A DNA stretch of 64,000 nt from an uncultured Schlesneria sp. GTDB lineage: Bacteria > Planctomycetota > Planctomycetia > Planctomycetales > Planctomycetaceae. The position numbers and the translations under genes were made by a program. The stretch's first letter is position 1, and each line of letters starts with the position of its first letter. Below, piece by piece: positions 55,018 to 63,699 of this stretch. The stretch covers positions 1 through 64,000 of the forward strand of contig CAIQIR010000017.1 of assembly GCA_903871875.1 (NCBI GenBank), written 5' to 3'. The notes beneath the pieces were generated by a model. That model searched no databases. It had not been told where the DNA came from and saw only the letters and a program-made list of their open reading frames with translations.

Positions 55018-55578
55018 ATGTGGAATCATGCTGTGCCGACGAATGGGAAGTGGGAACGCCGTCGGAATGTTGGACAACCTTCCGATCGAATCGACCGACC
55101 GACAGGGATCAGGAACCCGGAGCTGGTTGCCGTGTTGGCCGTGGTCGGTCGGCAACTCGTGCGGTGGATGTTTGCCGCCGAGGGTTTGCCGATAGCAATC
55201 GGCGCCTGGCGGTTTGGCATCGTCCACGATTCCGGCCAGTCTCGCGCCGTCACCAGCCGCGGTGGCGGGTGGTCTTGGGGTCGGCCGTTAGGGGTTTCTC
55301 CGCTTGGTCGCTCAAGCGAACGTCTTGCCGCCAATGCATTCTTTGCCGACGCGGAAGAAGCGGCCGAACAGGCGGCGGCTGCAGGACCGGTCACGACCGC
55401 AAATCGCCAAACCCTACGAAACAGGGAACTTGGCCAACTTGGCCAACTCGAAAACAGGTCCAAACGCTACAAAACAGGGATGTTTGCCAACTTGGCCAAC
55501 TTGGCCAAGCAATTTGCCATCGAAACGGCCGAATCATGGGATCCCAGAGGCCGGCGGAACGTCATGGCGGGCGCCTGA
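55018..55578 (+). CDS. Hypothetical protein, uncertain
   Basis: The 186-codon frame has ATG 55018 with CGGAG seven bases upstream. It contains a plausible amphipathic stretch (LVAVLAVVGRQLVRWMFAAE) and an alanine/glutamate-rich helix (FADAEEAAEQAAAAGP). The C-terminal third overlaps a DNA repeat of TTGGCCAA units (55407-55508), which reads as ELGQLGQLE and ANLANLAKQ. Frames on both strands are open here, so coding is not secure. No family recognised. Confidence 0.35.
   Translation: MWNHAVPTNGKWERRRNVGQPSDRIDRPTGIRNPELVAVLAVVGRQLVRWMFAAEGLPIAIGAWRFGIVHDSGQSRAVTSRGGGWSWGRPLGVSPLGRSSERLAANAFFADAEEAAEQAAAAGPVTTANRQTLRNRELGQLGQLENRSKRYKTGMFANLANLAKQFAIETAESWDPRGRRNVMAGA
55407..55508. repeat. Two-copy imperfect direct repeat with TTGGCCAA palindromes
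   Basis: Copy 1 (55407-55448, CCAAACCCTACGAAACAGGG then two TTGGCCAAC units) and copy 2 (55460-55508, CCAAACGCTACAAAACAGGG then TTTGCCAAC and two TTGGCCAA units) are about 85% alike with an 11-bp gap. It does not look like a CRISPR because the copies are nearly adjacent and only two. Confidence 0.6.
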
Positions 55579-55746
55579 ATGGCGGGCACCTGACTTTGGC
55601 ATCTACGCCACACAATCCGAGCAACAGGGGTGATGAGCTTTGTCGTGGGACGCTCAGCAGATAGAATCGTGGGACGACATGTCATGAGACAACGAACATC
55701 GGTCAGAATTTGCGAATCGAATCGGCACTTCGGAAAGGCGGCGCGG

Positions 55747-56190
55747 ATGAGAGGCCCCGGCTATAAATTGAGCGGTGATGTCCGGCGGACTTGGCGCTGT
55801 ACGTTCTGCGGAAATGAACGCAAGTTGCAGGGCAACGTCACCTCGCTGATGTGTGGCTGCCGCGAAGGGTCGTGGATGCACATCGTCGCGGAACGCATCG
55901 TGGTGCCTCGTCCCATCCAGCGGCCCAGTGATGTCGAACGCCGACCGATCGATTTCGGGATCGAACCCGCCCCCGCCGCTCCGCCCAAACCCGAAGCAAC
56001 CATCGTCCGATCGGCGCTGTCTCAGGAAGATCGCGAACGCGGTCTCACCGTGGAAATTCTCGAAGTCGAAGTCATCACCGAAATTCAGCTCACGACTGAA
56101 GTCCTGCCGCCAGCAGACGCCCCGCCACCACCGCCGGTCGAAACACCCGAAACGACCGACGACGACGAGTGGGGTGAGGGAATTCTGTAA
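55747..56190 (+). CDS. Zinc-ribbon-like protein with acidic/proline tail
   Basis: A 147-residue protein from ATG 55747 (GGAAAGGCGGCG upstream; the frame is open to 55630 but that part looks non-coding). The first ~45 residues form a small cysteine motif, TWRCTFCGNERK and SLMCGC, a CxxC plus CxC pair typical of zinc ribbons, between MRGPGYKLSGDVRR and SWMHIVAERI. The remainder is acidic and proline-rich (ADAPPPPPVETPETTDDDE), probably disordered. No signal peptide. A nucleic-acid or protein-contact role is possible, not shown. Stands alone. Confidence 0.65.
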   Translation: MRGPGYKLSGDVRRTWRCTFCGNERKLQGNVTSLMCGCREGSWMHIVAERIVVPRPIQRPSDVERRPIDFGIEPAPAAPPKPEATIVRSALSQEDRERGLTVEILEVEVITEIQLTTEVLPPADAPPPPPVETPETTDDDEWGEGIL

Positions 56191-56348
56191 GCGAAGGGCA
56201 ATCGCCGATCGGGTGTCGGGGCGAACGGTTTGACCTGACCTCAATGACATCCGTCGTGGGGCTGGCATTCGATCATCGATGTTCTGAACGTCGCCGGATC
56301 GCTGAGAAACTTTGATCACTCCTGTGTCCCTTCGCCTGGGCGTGCCTC

Positions 56349-57518
56349 ATGAAAATCATCCGACTGGAAACGTTTCTGACGCACGCAGGTCTGCGAAACT
56401 ATCTGTTTTTGCGACTGACCACGGACACTGGTTTGACCGGTATCGGCGAAGCGTCGCTGGAGTGGCAGGAACGAGCGGTCGAATGCCTGCTGAAGGATTG
56501 GGTCGAAGAGCGAATTCTGGGAGTCGACCCGTTCGATCTGGAAAGCACGATCGGCGGTCTGATCCGTGACCAATACCAGGGCGGTCCTACGATCTTGACG
56601 GCGATCAGCGGCGTCGAGATTGCAATGTGGGATCTGATCGGCAAAGCATGCGGTCAGCCGGTCTTCAAACTGCTGGGCGGTCGAGCTCGCGAGCGATTGC
56701 CGGCTTACGCCAACGGCTGGTACGGCGGCGCGGTGACGCCGGCCGACTATGCCGCCAAAGCCCAACAGGTTGTCGCCCTGGGTTACTCGGCGATGAAGTT
56801 CGATCCCTTCGGCACCGCCTGGAAAGAGATGTCGCAGGAGGCGATGCAGGCAGTCGAAGCCGTCGTCGCTGCCGTGCGAACCGCCGTCGGCGACAAGGTC
56901 GAGCTGATGATCGAAGTGCATGGCCGGTTGTCGGTCGAATGTGCGATCGAAATGGGTCGACGCCTGGCGCCCTATCGACCGGCCTGGTACGAAGAACCAG
57001 TGACACCCTGGAACCTGGATTTACTCAAAGAGGTCAAGCAACGGTTACCCTTGCCGATCGCGGCGGGTGAGCGGCTGTATCAACTCGAAGAATTCGCGCA
57101 ACTGGCGGCGATGCGCGCCTGCGATATCGTGCAGCTGGATCTGGCACACTGCGGCGGCTTATCCGTGGGCAAAAAGATTGCCGCGTTGATGCAGCCGCAG
57201 GACCTGCGACTGGCGCCGCACTGTTCGATCGGTCCGGTGGCACTCTGTGCGGCGATCCACTTCGGCTGGTCGACACCACACGTGCTGGTGCAGGAAAACT
57301 TCGGCGACTTCGACGTCGCCTGGCGACGCGACTTCGTCCACGGCGACAATCCTTGCCGCCAGGGTGAATACCTGTTGCCGACAAAACCAGGCCTGGGTCT
57401 GGAACTGAACGAAGCAGCCTTCGCCGCTCATCCGCCCCAGTCCAATCCGTTTCCCTCGTTATGGGACGATCGGTGGTTGAAAGAATTTACGAAGAGGGAC
57501 AACGCGGCGGCGGGTTGA
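56349..57518 (+). CDS. Enolase-superfamily (mandelate racemase / galactonate dehydratase-like) enzyme
   Basis: A 389-residue cytoplasmic enzyme that abstracts an alpha proton from a carboxylate with Mg2+. The capping domain (LRLTTDTGLTGIGEASLEW) is followed by the barrel: SAMKFDPFG (Lys/Phe position), LMIEVHGRLSVE (first metal ligand appears as Glu rather than the common Asp, followed by a His), PAWYEEPVTPWN (second ligand), PIAAGERLYQLEEF (third ligand) and APHCSIGPVALC (general-base His). It resembles sugar-acid dehydratases such as galactonate dehydratase. ATG 56349; single gene, convergent with an ABC permease 14 bp away. Confidence 0.9.
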   Translation: MKIIRLETFLTHAGLRNYLFLRLTTDTGLTGIGEASLEWQERAVECLLKDWVEERILGVDPFDLESTIGGLIRDQYQGGPTILTAISGVEIAMWDLIGKACGQPVFKLLGGRARERLPAYANGWYGGAVTPADYAAKAQQVVALGYSAMKFDPFGTAWKEMSQEAMQAVEAVVAAVRTAVGDKVELMIEVHGRLSVECAIEMGRRLAPYRPAWYEEPVTPWNLDLLKEVKQRLPLPIAAGERLYQLEEFAQLAAMRACDIVQLDLAHCGGLSVGKKIAALMQPQDLRLAPHCSIGPVALCAAIHFGWSTPHVLVQENFGDFDVAWRRDFVHGDNPCRQGEYLLPTKPGLGLELNEAAFAAHPPQSNPFPSLWDDRWLKEFTKRDNAAAG

Positions 57519-57532
57519 GGCCGGGTGGCGGA

Positions 57533-59068
57533 CTACTGGGCGGCGATCGATTCCACTCGACGTCGGACCAGTCGCTGGCAATAAACGCTCAGCGCAAGCA
57601 GTCCCAGGATGGCCATCCAAAACAAGACCGACGAGAAGAACGGACTGACGAGGCTCAGCACGAGGAACATCGTCAAAATATGATAGACCAGCGCGGCACC
57701 TAGCGCGACAAGAACGCCGTCTTGACGTCCCCACGCAGCCCTTGCCGCGGCGACGTGGGGAATGAACACCGCGTATGCCAGGGCGAAACAAGTCCATTTC
57801 GGAAACAAGACAAGTTCTCGGATCATTTCGCGACCTGCCGGAAAGAAAAAGACACCTGCCAACAAGCACAGGATTCCCGGTGTCAGAACCAGGAGCGAAC
57901 CGAGAATCTTCGAATAAAGTACGTTTCCTGCTGACATCGGGAGGATTAACAACAGACCGAAAGTTTGCGACTTCAATTCCTGAGACAAGGACCGGGCAAC
58001 CAGAACGGTCGTTTCCAACACCAGGCAGATCACCGTCATGATGCAGATAAACTGGACGGTCATTTCCATCGCCATTCCCGGCGGAGTTCCCCCAAACAGC
58101 GGGATGACGCAGCTGAAACAAAGTGGGTAAACCGAAATGTACGCGACGGTGCGAATCACCAGGGCCGGTAGACCACCGGCAATAAAATAAAAGTCTTTCC
58201 ACATCAAGGAGTTTTTCCACGGTCGGCCGGGTGAACTCCACCGCCAGAAACGGACAGAACGCGTCACCCGGCCGCGGGTCGTCCCTTCAGGCGTCAGATT
58301 CACGAGGCCGAGATGAAATAGACCGTATGACAGCCAGAAACCGACCGCTCCCATCGCCAAGTTGGTGACAACCTGAATACTGAAAGATGACTCATGGAAA
58401 TCGGTGGCCAGGATCTCGCCGATTCTCAGAAACAAGCTCGATGCCGCGACCACTTTTAGCGGACTCGTCCAGAGCGGCGAAACGGTCAACGAGTTCTGCA
58501 GGATCTGCTCACTGACCAGCGGAAGGAGAAAATAGACCAGCACGGCCAGCGCGGCCAGGTGCGACGCGGAGCGACTTTTGTTCGTGAACGTCGAACAGCA
58601 CAACCCAATCCCAGTCAGCATCACTGCGTAAGCAAACAACCCCAGATAAAGTGCGCGAACTTGATCATGACGGACACCTCCCAAAGTGACCGCCAACAAT
58701 GTGAAAGGGTATTGAACAGCGATCAACAATAACACCTGGATCAATCGCCCCCCTGATTTCGCCAACAGGATTCCGAGCGGGCTGACCCCTGACAACAACA
58801 GCAACCCTAGCATCCCCTGTTCTTTTTCTTCCGAGATGGCCGACGAAAAACTGGTGGTTCCCAAAAGAGTGATAAACGCAAGATTGAGATAGACGATCCC
58901 AGAAAGAAAACGCAATCCCGACGCTCCGTAATACGGAATCGTCAATGCCACGATACTGACGGCCCCCCAGATGCTGATCAGCAGTAAGAAACGCAACAGA
59001 TGCTGTTCAATGCTGCGGGCATCGACTCGTATCGATCGTTCCAGTAGCGCCAGCATTCCCGCAGACAT
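57533..59068 (-). CDS. ABC-2-type transporter permease (no adjacent ATPase)
   Basis: A 511-residue inner-membrane protein with about 12 hydrophobic segments. The ISEEKEQGMLGLLLLSGVSP segment is the EExRTLxxL/SP-type coupling loop of ABC-2 permeases. ATG 59068 is preferred (CGGAATC upstream; the frame is open to 59104). It is unlike the 50.8-kb permease in sequence, and the window offers no ATPase next to it, so it must pair with a subunit encoded elsewhere. It converges on the dehydratase gene and diverges from the PSCyt gene at 59406. Confidence 0.85.
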   Translation of the reverse strand: MSAGMLALLERSIRVDARSIEQHLLRFLLLISIWGAVSIVALTIPYYGASGLRFLSGIVYLNLAFITLLGTTSFSSAISEEKEQGMLGLLLLSGVSPLGILLAKSGGRLIQVLLLIAVQYPFTLLAVTLGGVRHDQVRALYLGLFAYAVMLTGIGLCCSTFTNKSRSASHLAALAVLVYFLLPLVSEQILQNSLTVSPLWTSPLKVVAASSLFLRIGEILATDFHESSFSIQVVTNLAMGAVGFWLSYGLFHLGLVNLTPEGTTRGRVTRSVRFWRWSSPGRPWKNSLMWKDFYFIAGGLPALVIRTVAYISVYPLCFSCVIPLFGGTPPGMAMEMTVQFICIMTVICLVLETTVLVARSLSQELKSQTFGLLLILPMSAGNVLYSKILGSLLVLTPGILCLLAGVFFFPAGREMIRELVLFPKWTCFALAYAVFIPHVAAARAAWGRQDGVLVALGAALVYHILTMFLVLSLVSPFFSSVLFWMAILGLLALSVYCQRLVRRRVESIAAQ

Positions 59069-59405
59069 CAATGATTCCGAAAACAGATGATGGACGACGG
59101 GCATTCCAATTGGTCGCCAAATTTAATGACGAGTCGGAAAGAGCAGAGTCCAATTAAGACAATTCCATCGATTGTGACGCAATCCAATGACAAACGACAA
59201 CCACAAAGGATCACGCGGCAAACGACCGACGAAGCGGGCGAACGGCCGATTGACTTCGCCGGAGATCAAACCTACAACGAAATTGTGTTCGCCGATGTGT
59301 TACACTGGATCGAAGCGCGGTCAGCTTGAGGGGCAACTCACAAGCGGCCGTCTGGCAAGACGCGAGATCCCTGTTGATCGGTTCCTTCCCGATAGAGGCA
59401 AGTTC
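59069..59405. other. Divergent intergenic region
   Basis: About 340 bp between the ABC permease start and the GTG of the PSCyt1 gene. It must hold both promoters; none could be assigned with confidence. An in-frame extension of the PSCyt gene back to 59187 is open but looks non-coding. Confidence 0.4.
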
Positions 59406-62400
59406 GTGAGCAACCGTTTCTGGCGGATCTGGCTGTGGATGGCGATCACGTCGAGCGTGATCGGCGGACGCTGCGCATTGGCGGCAGACAACGAACAGCG
59501 ACCGCCCGCTACGACGAAGACGGTCGACTTCGTGCGCGATATTCAGCCGATCTTTCAACGCGCATGCACGCGTTGCCACGGTGACGAAAAACAGAAGGGC
59601 GATTATCGGCTGGATGTGCGGACCACCGCGCTGACTGGCGGCGAGTCGTACGCGCCCAATATCGTGGCGGGAAAGAGTGCCGACAGCCCGTTGATCAAGT
59701 TCGTGTCGGGAACCGGCGATCTGGTCATGCCGCCAGAAGGAGATCGCCTGTCAATCGACGACATCAGCCTGCTGCGCGCCTGGATCGATCAAGGAGCCAA
59801 ATGGCCCGATTCGGCCGCGGGAACAATTCGAGATAAACAAGACCTCTGGTCACTGAAACCACTCCAGCAGCCAGCCATTCCTGTCATTGCGGGGTTGGCT
59901 GCTCCTTCGCATCCGATCGATGCGTTCATTCGAGCGAAACTCGCGGAACATCAGTTCGCCCCGTCCCCCGAGGCCGACCGTCGCACGTTGATTCGTCGCC
60001 TGTATTTCGACTTGATCGGCCTGCCCCCGACACCGGAAGAGCTCGACGCGTTTGCGGCCGATCCGGATCCCAAGGCCTACGACAAGCTGGTGGATCAGTT
60101 GCTGGATTCGCCCCGGTATGGCGAGCGGTGGGCACGTCACTGGCTGGATGCGGCGCACTTTGCGGAAACACACGGCAACGATCAGGACCGCATTCGCGAA
60201 CATGCGTGGCCCTATCGTGACTATTTGATTCAGGCACTGAACTCCGACACGCCGTACGACCGCTTCATTCAAGAGCAGATTGCGACCGACGTCCTCTTCC
60301 CGGATCAACCCTCGCTCACGCCCGCGTTGGGATTTCTAGCGGCCGGGCCGTGGGATGAAAGCGCGCTGCGCGACATTCGCGAAGACACGCTGGACCGACA
60401 GATTGCCCGCTACCTCGATCGCGACGACATGCTGGCCACGGTGATGAATAATATCAACAGCCTGACCGTGCAGTGTGCCCGCTGTCACGATCACAAGTTC
60501 GATCCGATCAGCCAGCGCGACTATTACTCGTTGCAGGCGATCTTTTCCGGAGTAGAGCGAGCCAATCGCCGCTATGACCTGGATCCCGCAGTGGGGCGTC
60601 AACGAACGGAGCTGACTCTGCGGAAGACTGAACTGGAACAACGAACCCCCGCGGCGCTGGCGTCCCTGTTGTCAGCCGATGTCGAACGGCAAGTCGCGGC
60701 CTGGGCCGAACAACACCGCCAAGCCACCGTGGACTGGCAGGTCGTCGATGCCGAATCGTTCACGTCATCCGATGGTGCCACACTCACGAAACTGGCCGAC
60801 GGGTCGATCTTGTCCGGTGGTGCGCGACCCGACAAAGATACCGTCACGATCGTGACGGGCTTACTCACCTTGCCAAATCTGGCGGCCCCTGACGCCGACC
60901 CCAAAGCCGGAACCGAACCGTCGGTGCCCACGGCCGCGAAGCCGCCCCGACCGTTGGAACGGATCACGGCCATTCGACTCGACGTACTGACCGACGACAG
61001 TCTGCCGCAGCATGGGCCGGGCCGAAACGAGAATGGCAATTTTCACTTGTCCGAAATCGAAGTGTATGTCGACGGTCGCGACAAGCCGGAACCTCTCGTG
61101 AATGCCACCGCCGACTTCAATCAAAGCGGCTGGGAAATTACCAAGGCCATCGACCAGAACGAACCCACCGCCTGGGGCATTGATCCTCAAGAAGGGAAGC
61201 CGCATCGGGCGATCTTCGAATTCAAATCTTCGGTGCCCGTTGATCACGCGCCCGATCCGGCGGCCGAATGCAACGCGCCCGCGGCCCAGCGACTGCGGAT
61301 CCTGCTGCACCAGCGACACGGCCGTTCGCATTTGATCGGTCGCCTGCGGCTGTCGTTGACCGACGCCAAGACGCCGGTCCGGGTCGATCTGCAATCGGAA
61401 CTGATCGCTTCGATTCTCGCGCTGCCCCGCGCCGAGCGGACGGAGGCTCAGCAACAAGAGTTGGCGCGGCATCAACAATTGGAAGTCGTCAATCGGGCAC
61501 TGGCAGCGCTGCCCGCGCCGAGTTTCATTTATGCCGCCGCAGCCGACTTCGAACCCGATGGATCGATGCATCCTCCCAAAGGTCCGCGACCGATTCAGAT
61601 CTTGCATCGCGGCGACATCCGTAATCCTCGCGAAGAACGGGGACCAGGAGCACTCGGCTGCGTCTCGACCTTGAATTCGCAGTTTGAGATTCCTGCTGGA
61701 TCGCCCGAGTCGCTACGACGTGCGGCGCTCGCCAAATGGTTGACCGATCGCGAGAACCCACTGACCTGGCGCTCGATCGTCAATCGGGTCTGGCATCATC
61801 ATTTCGGACGGGGTCTGGTCGGCACGTTGAACGATTTCGGACATATGGGCGAAACGCCTTCGCACCCCGAACTACTCGATTGGCTGGCCGTTGAATTTCG
61901 TGATCATGGTCAATCGCTGAAAGCCTTGCATCGGCAGATTCTGACCAGCGAGACCTATCGACAGACGGTCGACATTTCGCCCGGTCGACATGGTCAAGAA
62001 GCGACCGCCGCGGCGCATGCCGACCCGCGCGTGGCCCAGGATGCCGACAATCGATTGCTGTGGCGCATGAACCGCACGCGGCTGGATGCCGAATCGATCC
62101 GCGATGCCGTGCTGGCGATTGCGGGTCGACTCGACCTGCGAATGGGCGGCCCTTCGGACCGGCAGTTCGATCTGAAGCCTGGCGTTCATGTCACTCCGAA
62201 TGTCGATTATGCGAAGTTCGATCCGAACAGCGATCTGGGTCGACGACGCAGTATCTATCGGTTCCTGTTCCGCACGCTTCCCGATCCGTTCATGGAATCA
62301 CTCGATTGTCCCTCGGGCGATCAGATCACGCCGGCGCGCGGCAACAGCGTCACGGTACAGCAGGCTCTGGCACTGTGGAACGATGCGTTTATCGCCAGCC

Positions 62401-62633
62401 ACTGCGAACATCTGGCCGCTCGCATTCAAAAGGAACTGGCCGGACAACCGGCGGCAACAGCAGCACCAACATCCGCTTCAACAGCGGAAATTGACCGGGC
62501 CGTTCGATTGATCCTCGGCCGCAACCCGACAGCCGCTGAGACCACGGATTTCGTCGAGTACAAGGACCGCCATGGACTGGCGAACTTGTGTCGACTGTTA
62601 CTCAACAGCAACGAGTTCCTGTTTGTGAATTGA
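59406..62633 (+). CDS. PSCyt1-DUF1549-DUF1553 secreted protein
   Basis: A ~1075-residue protein. GTG 59406 is taken as start because GAGGCAAG lies just upstream and a signal peptide (WLWMAITSSVIGGRCALAAD) begins there. PSCyt1 reads DFVRDIQPIFQRACTRCHGD; PSCyt2/DUF1549 reads CARCHDHKFDPISQRDYYS after WARHWLDAAHFAETHGND. A ~230-residue beta-rich insert (NFHLSEIEVYVDGRDKPEPL) is like a discoidin/F5-8C-type binding module. DUF1553 begins at NPLTWRSIVNRVWHHHFG. The next gene (62717) is convergent and not DUF1501, so this is the only PSCyt gene here without a close DUF1501 partner. Confidence 0.92.
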   Translation: MSNRFWRIWLWMAITSSVIGGRCALAADNEQRPPATTKTVDFVRDIQPIFQRACTRCHGDEKQKGDYRLDVRTTALTGGESYAPNIVAGKSADSPLIKFVSGTGDLVMPPEGDRLSIDDISLLRAWIDQGAKWPDSAAGTIRDKQDLWSLKPLQQPAIPVIAGLAAPSHPIDAFIRAKLAEHQFAPSPEADRRTLIRRLYFDLIGLPPTPEELDAFAADPDPKAYDKLVDQLLDSPRYGERWARHWLDAAHFAETHGNDQDRIREHAWPYRDYLIQALNSDTPYDRFIQEQIATDVLFPDQPSLTPALGFLAAGPWDESALRDIREDTLDRQIARYLDRDDMLATVMNNINSLTVQCARCHDHKFDPISQRDYYSLQAIFSGVERANRRYDLDPAVGRQRTELTLRKTELEQRTPAALASLLSADVERQVAAWAEQHRQATVDWQVVDAESFTSSDGATLTKLADGSILSGGARPDKDTVTIVTGLLTLPNLAAPDADPKAGTEPSVPTAAKPPRPLERITAIRLDVLTDDSLPQHGPGRNENGNFHLSEIEVYVDGRDKPEPLVNATADFNQSGWEITKAIDQNEPTAWGIDPQEGKPHRAIFEFKSSVPVDHAPDPAAECNAPAAQRLRILLHQRHGRSHLIGRLRLSLTDAKTPVRVDLQSELIASILALPRAERTEAQQQELARHQQLEVVNRALAALPAPSFIYAAAADFEPDGSMHPPKGPRPIQILHRGDIRNPREERGPGALGCVSTLNSQFEIPAGSPESLRRAALAKWLTDRENPLTWRSIVNRVWHHHFGRGLVGTLNDFGHMGETPSHPELLDWLAVEFRDHGQSLKALHRQILTSETYRQTVDISPGRHGQEATAAAHADPRVAQDADNRLLWRMNRTRLDAESIRDAVLAIAGRLDLRMGGPSDRQFDLKPGVHVTPNVDYAKFDPNSDLGRRRSIYRFLFRTLPDPFMESLDCPSGDQITPARGNSVTVQQALALWNDAFIASHCEHLAARIQKELAGQPAATAAPTSASTAEIDRAVRLILGRNPTAAETTDFVEYKDRHGLANLCRLLLNSNEFLFVN

Positions 62634-62642
62634 ACGGGCTCA

Positions 62643-62685
62643 CAACGGGAGTCGCTTGACTCCTGTTGCGCGATCAAGGTCGCGC
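62643..62685. terminator. Two adjacent hairpins between convergent genes
   Basis: CAACGGGAGTC (62643-62653) pairs with GACTCCTGTTG (62658-62668) with one G-T pair, and GCGCGA (62668-62673) pairs with TCGCGC (62680-62685). The hairpins lie just past the PSCyt stop. There is no T-run, so termination is only probable. Confidence 0.4.
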
Positions 62686-62716
62686 AGACCAGCGTTGCCG
62701 CAGACAGAGATCGCGT

Positions 62717-63652
62717 TCAGGCCGGATGCTTTTCCGGCAGCAGATAGATAAAGCTTTTGCCCAAGCGACCGCCGTAGTTGCCGGCCGAGATTTTCATCAG
62801 TCCCGGCGTCTCGACCGTGGCGGCAATCACCGCTTGGGTCGCGGCGGCCACGGTGGCCAGATCACGACCGTTGATGATGATTTCCATAATCGAGTTCACG
62901 CCGGCGGGAACCTGGGATTGTTCGCCCAGTTTTTCTCGCAGCGTGGGACAAAAAGGATGATTCGTACTGGCGAACAGAAAGGAGTAAGCACTGCCGGCTT
63001 TGGATCCGCTGGCGGCGATGCCACCGGGGAACGGGGCAATCGTACCGGGGACTTTTTCGAGAGCCACGACACCGCGTTCTGCCGCGGCGAGTGACGCATC
63101 GACCGACTCGGCAAAGAACCACAGGTTGCCGCCCATGATGCCGTCGGCATAACCGAATCGTCGATCGAGAATGAATTCGCCCCCCATGATCGGAAGGACC
63201 CACACTTTCCGCCCGTAGCGTTCGGCGCGGAATTGGTATCCGTCACCAAACAGCGCGATCTTGCGTCCCAGTTTGAAATAGGGTTCGGTATCGAGCAGGT
63301 TAAAACAGGCAGCCGTGGGACAGGTCAGCACGTTCTGACTCAATCGATGCAGCAACACCTTTTCGAGCAGCTTTTCCCGTTCCTTTTTGAACCGAGGCAC
63401 ATGGAATTGAACGATGGCACCGGGCCGTCCATCGGGCGTGACGAACGATTCATCACCGCCCGACCCCACGTAGCGATCAATGCCAGCTTCGCATTCGCAG
63501 AAGATGCTGCTGCTGGCATGTCCCGTGGCCGCCTGACAGGCGTGATCGAGCCAGGTTCGATCACGGGCGGTGATCAGAACTTCGGCATAGATACTGCGAA
63601 AGGCTTCGGCATACGTATCGTCAACAATCGCGAGGTGCGGTGATGTGCTCAC
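62717..63652 (-). CDS. ftr: Formylmethanofuran--tetrahydromethanopterin N-formyltransferase
   Basis: A 311-residue cytoplasmic enzyme of the H4MPT-linked C1 pathway, of normal length (~300). Diagnostic blocks are DDTYAEAFRSIYAEVLITA, FCECEAGIDRYV, TPDGRPGAIVQFHVPR, FGDGYQFRAERYGRKVWVLP, GGNLWFFAES and APFPGGIAASGSKAGS, ending with LMKISAGNYGGRLG. It moves the formyl group between methanofuran and H4MPT; in planctomycetes this pathway oxidises formaldehyde to formate. GTG 63652 is the start. Its gene lies 47 bp after the cyclo-ligase gene on the same strand. Other Fhc subunits are not in the window. Confidence 0.95.
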   Translation of the reverse strand: MSTSPHLAIVDDTYAEAFRSIYAEVLITARDRTWLDHACQAATGHASSSIFCECEAGIDRYVGSGGDESFVTPDGRPGAIVQFHVPRFKKEREKLLEKVLLHRLSQNVLTCPTAACFNLLDTEPYFKLGRKIALFGDGYQFRAERYGRKVWVLPIMGGEFILDRRFGYADGIMGGNLWFFAESVDASLAAAERGVVALEKVPGTIAPFPGGIAASGSKAGSAYSFLFASTNHPFCPTLREKLGEQSQVPAGVNSIMEIIINGRDLATVAAATQAVIAATVETPGLMKISAGNYGGRLGKSFIYLLPEKHPA

Positions 63653-63699
63653 GGGGAAAACTCGATAGGAAAAAGTCGATGAACGAAAACCGTTGCTGC

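Noticed and set aside
55407-55508. Short CRISPR array
   Set aside because: Only two imperfect copies separated by 11 bp, with internal repeats, and no cas genes in the window.
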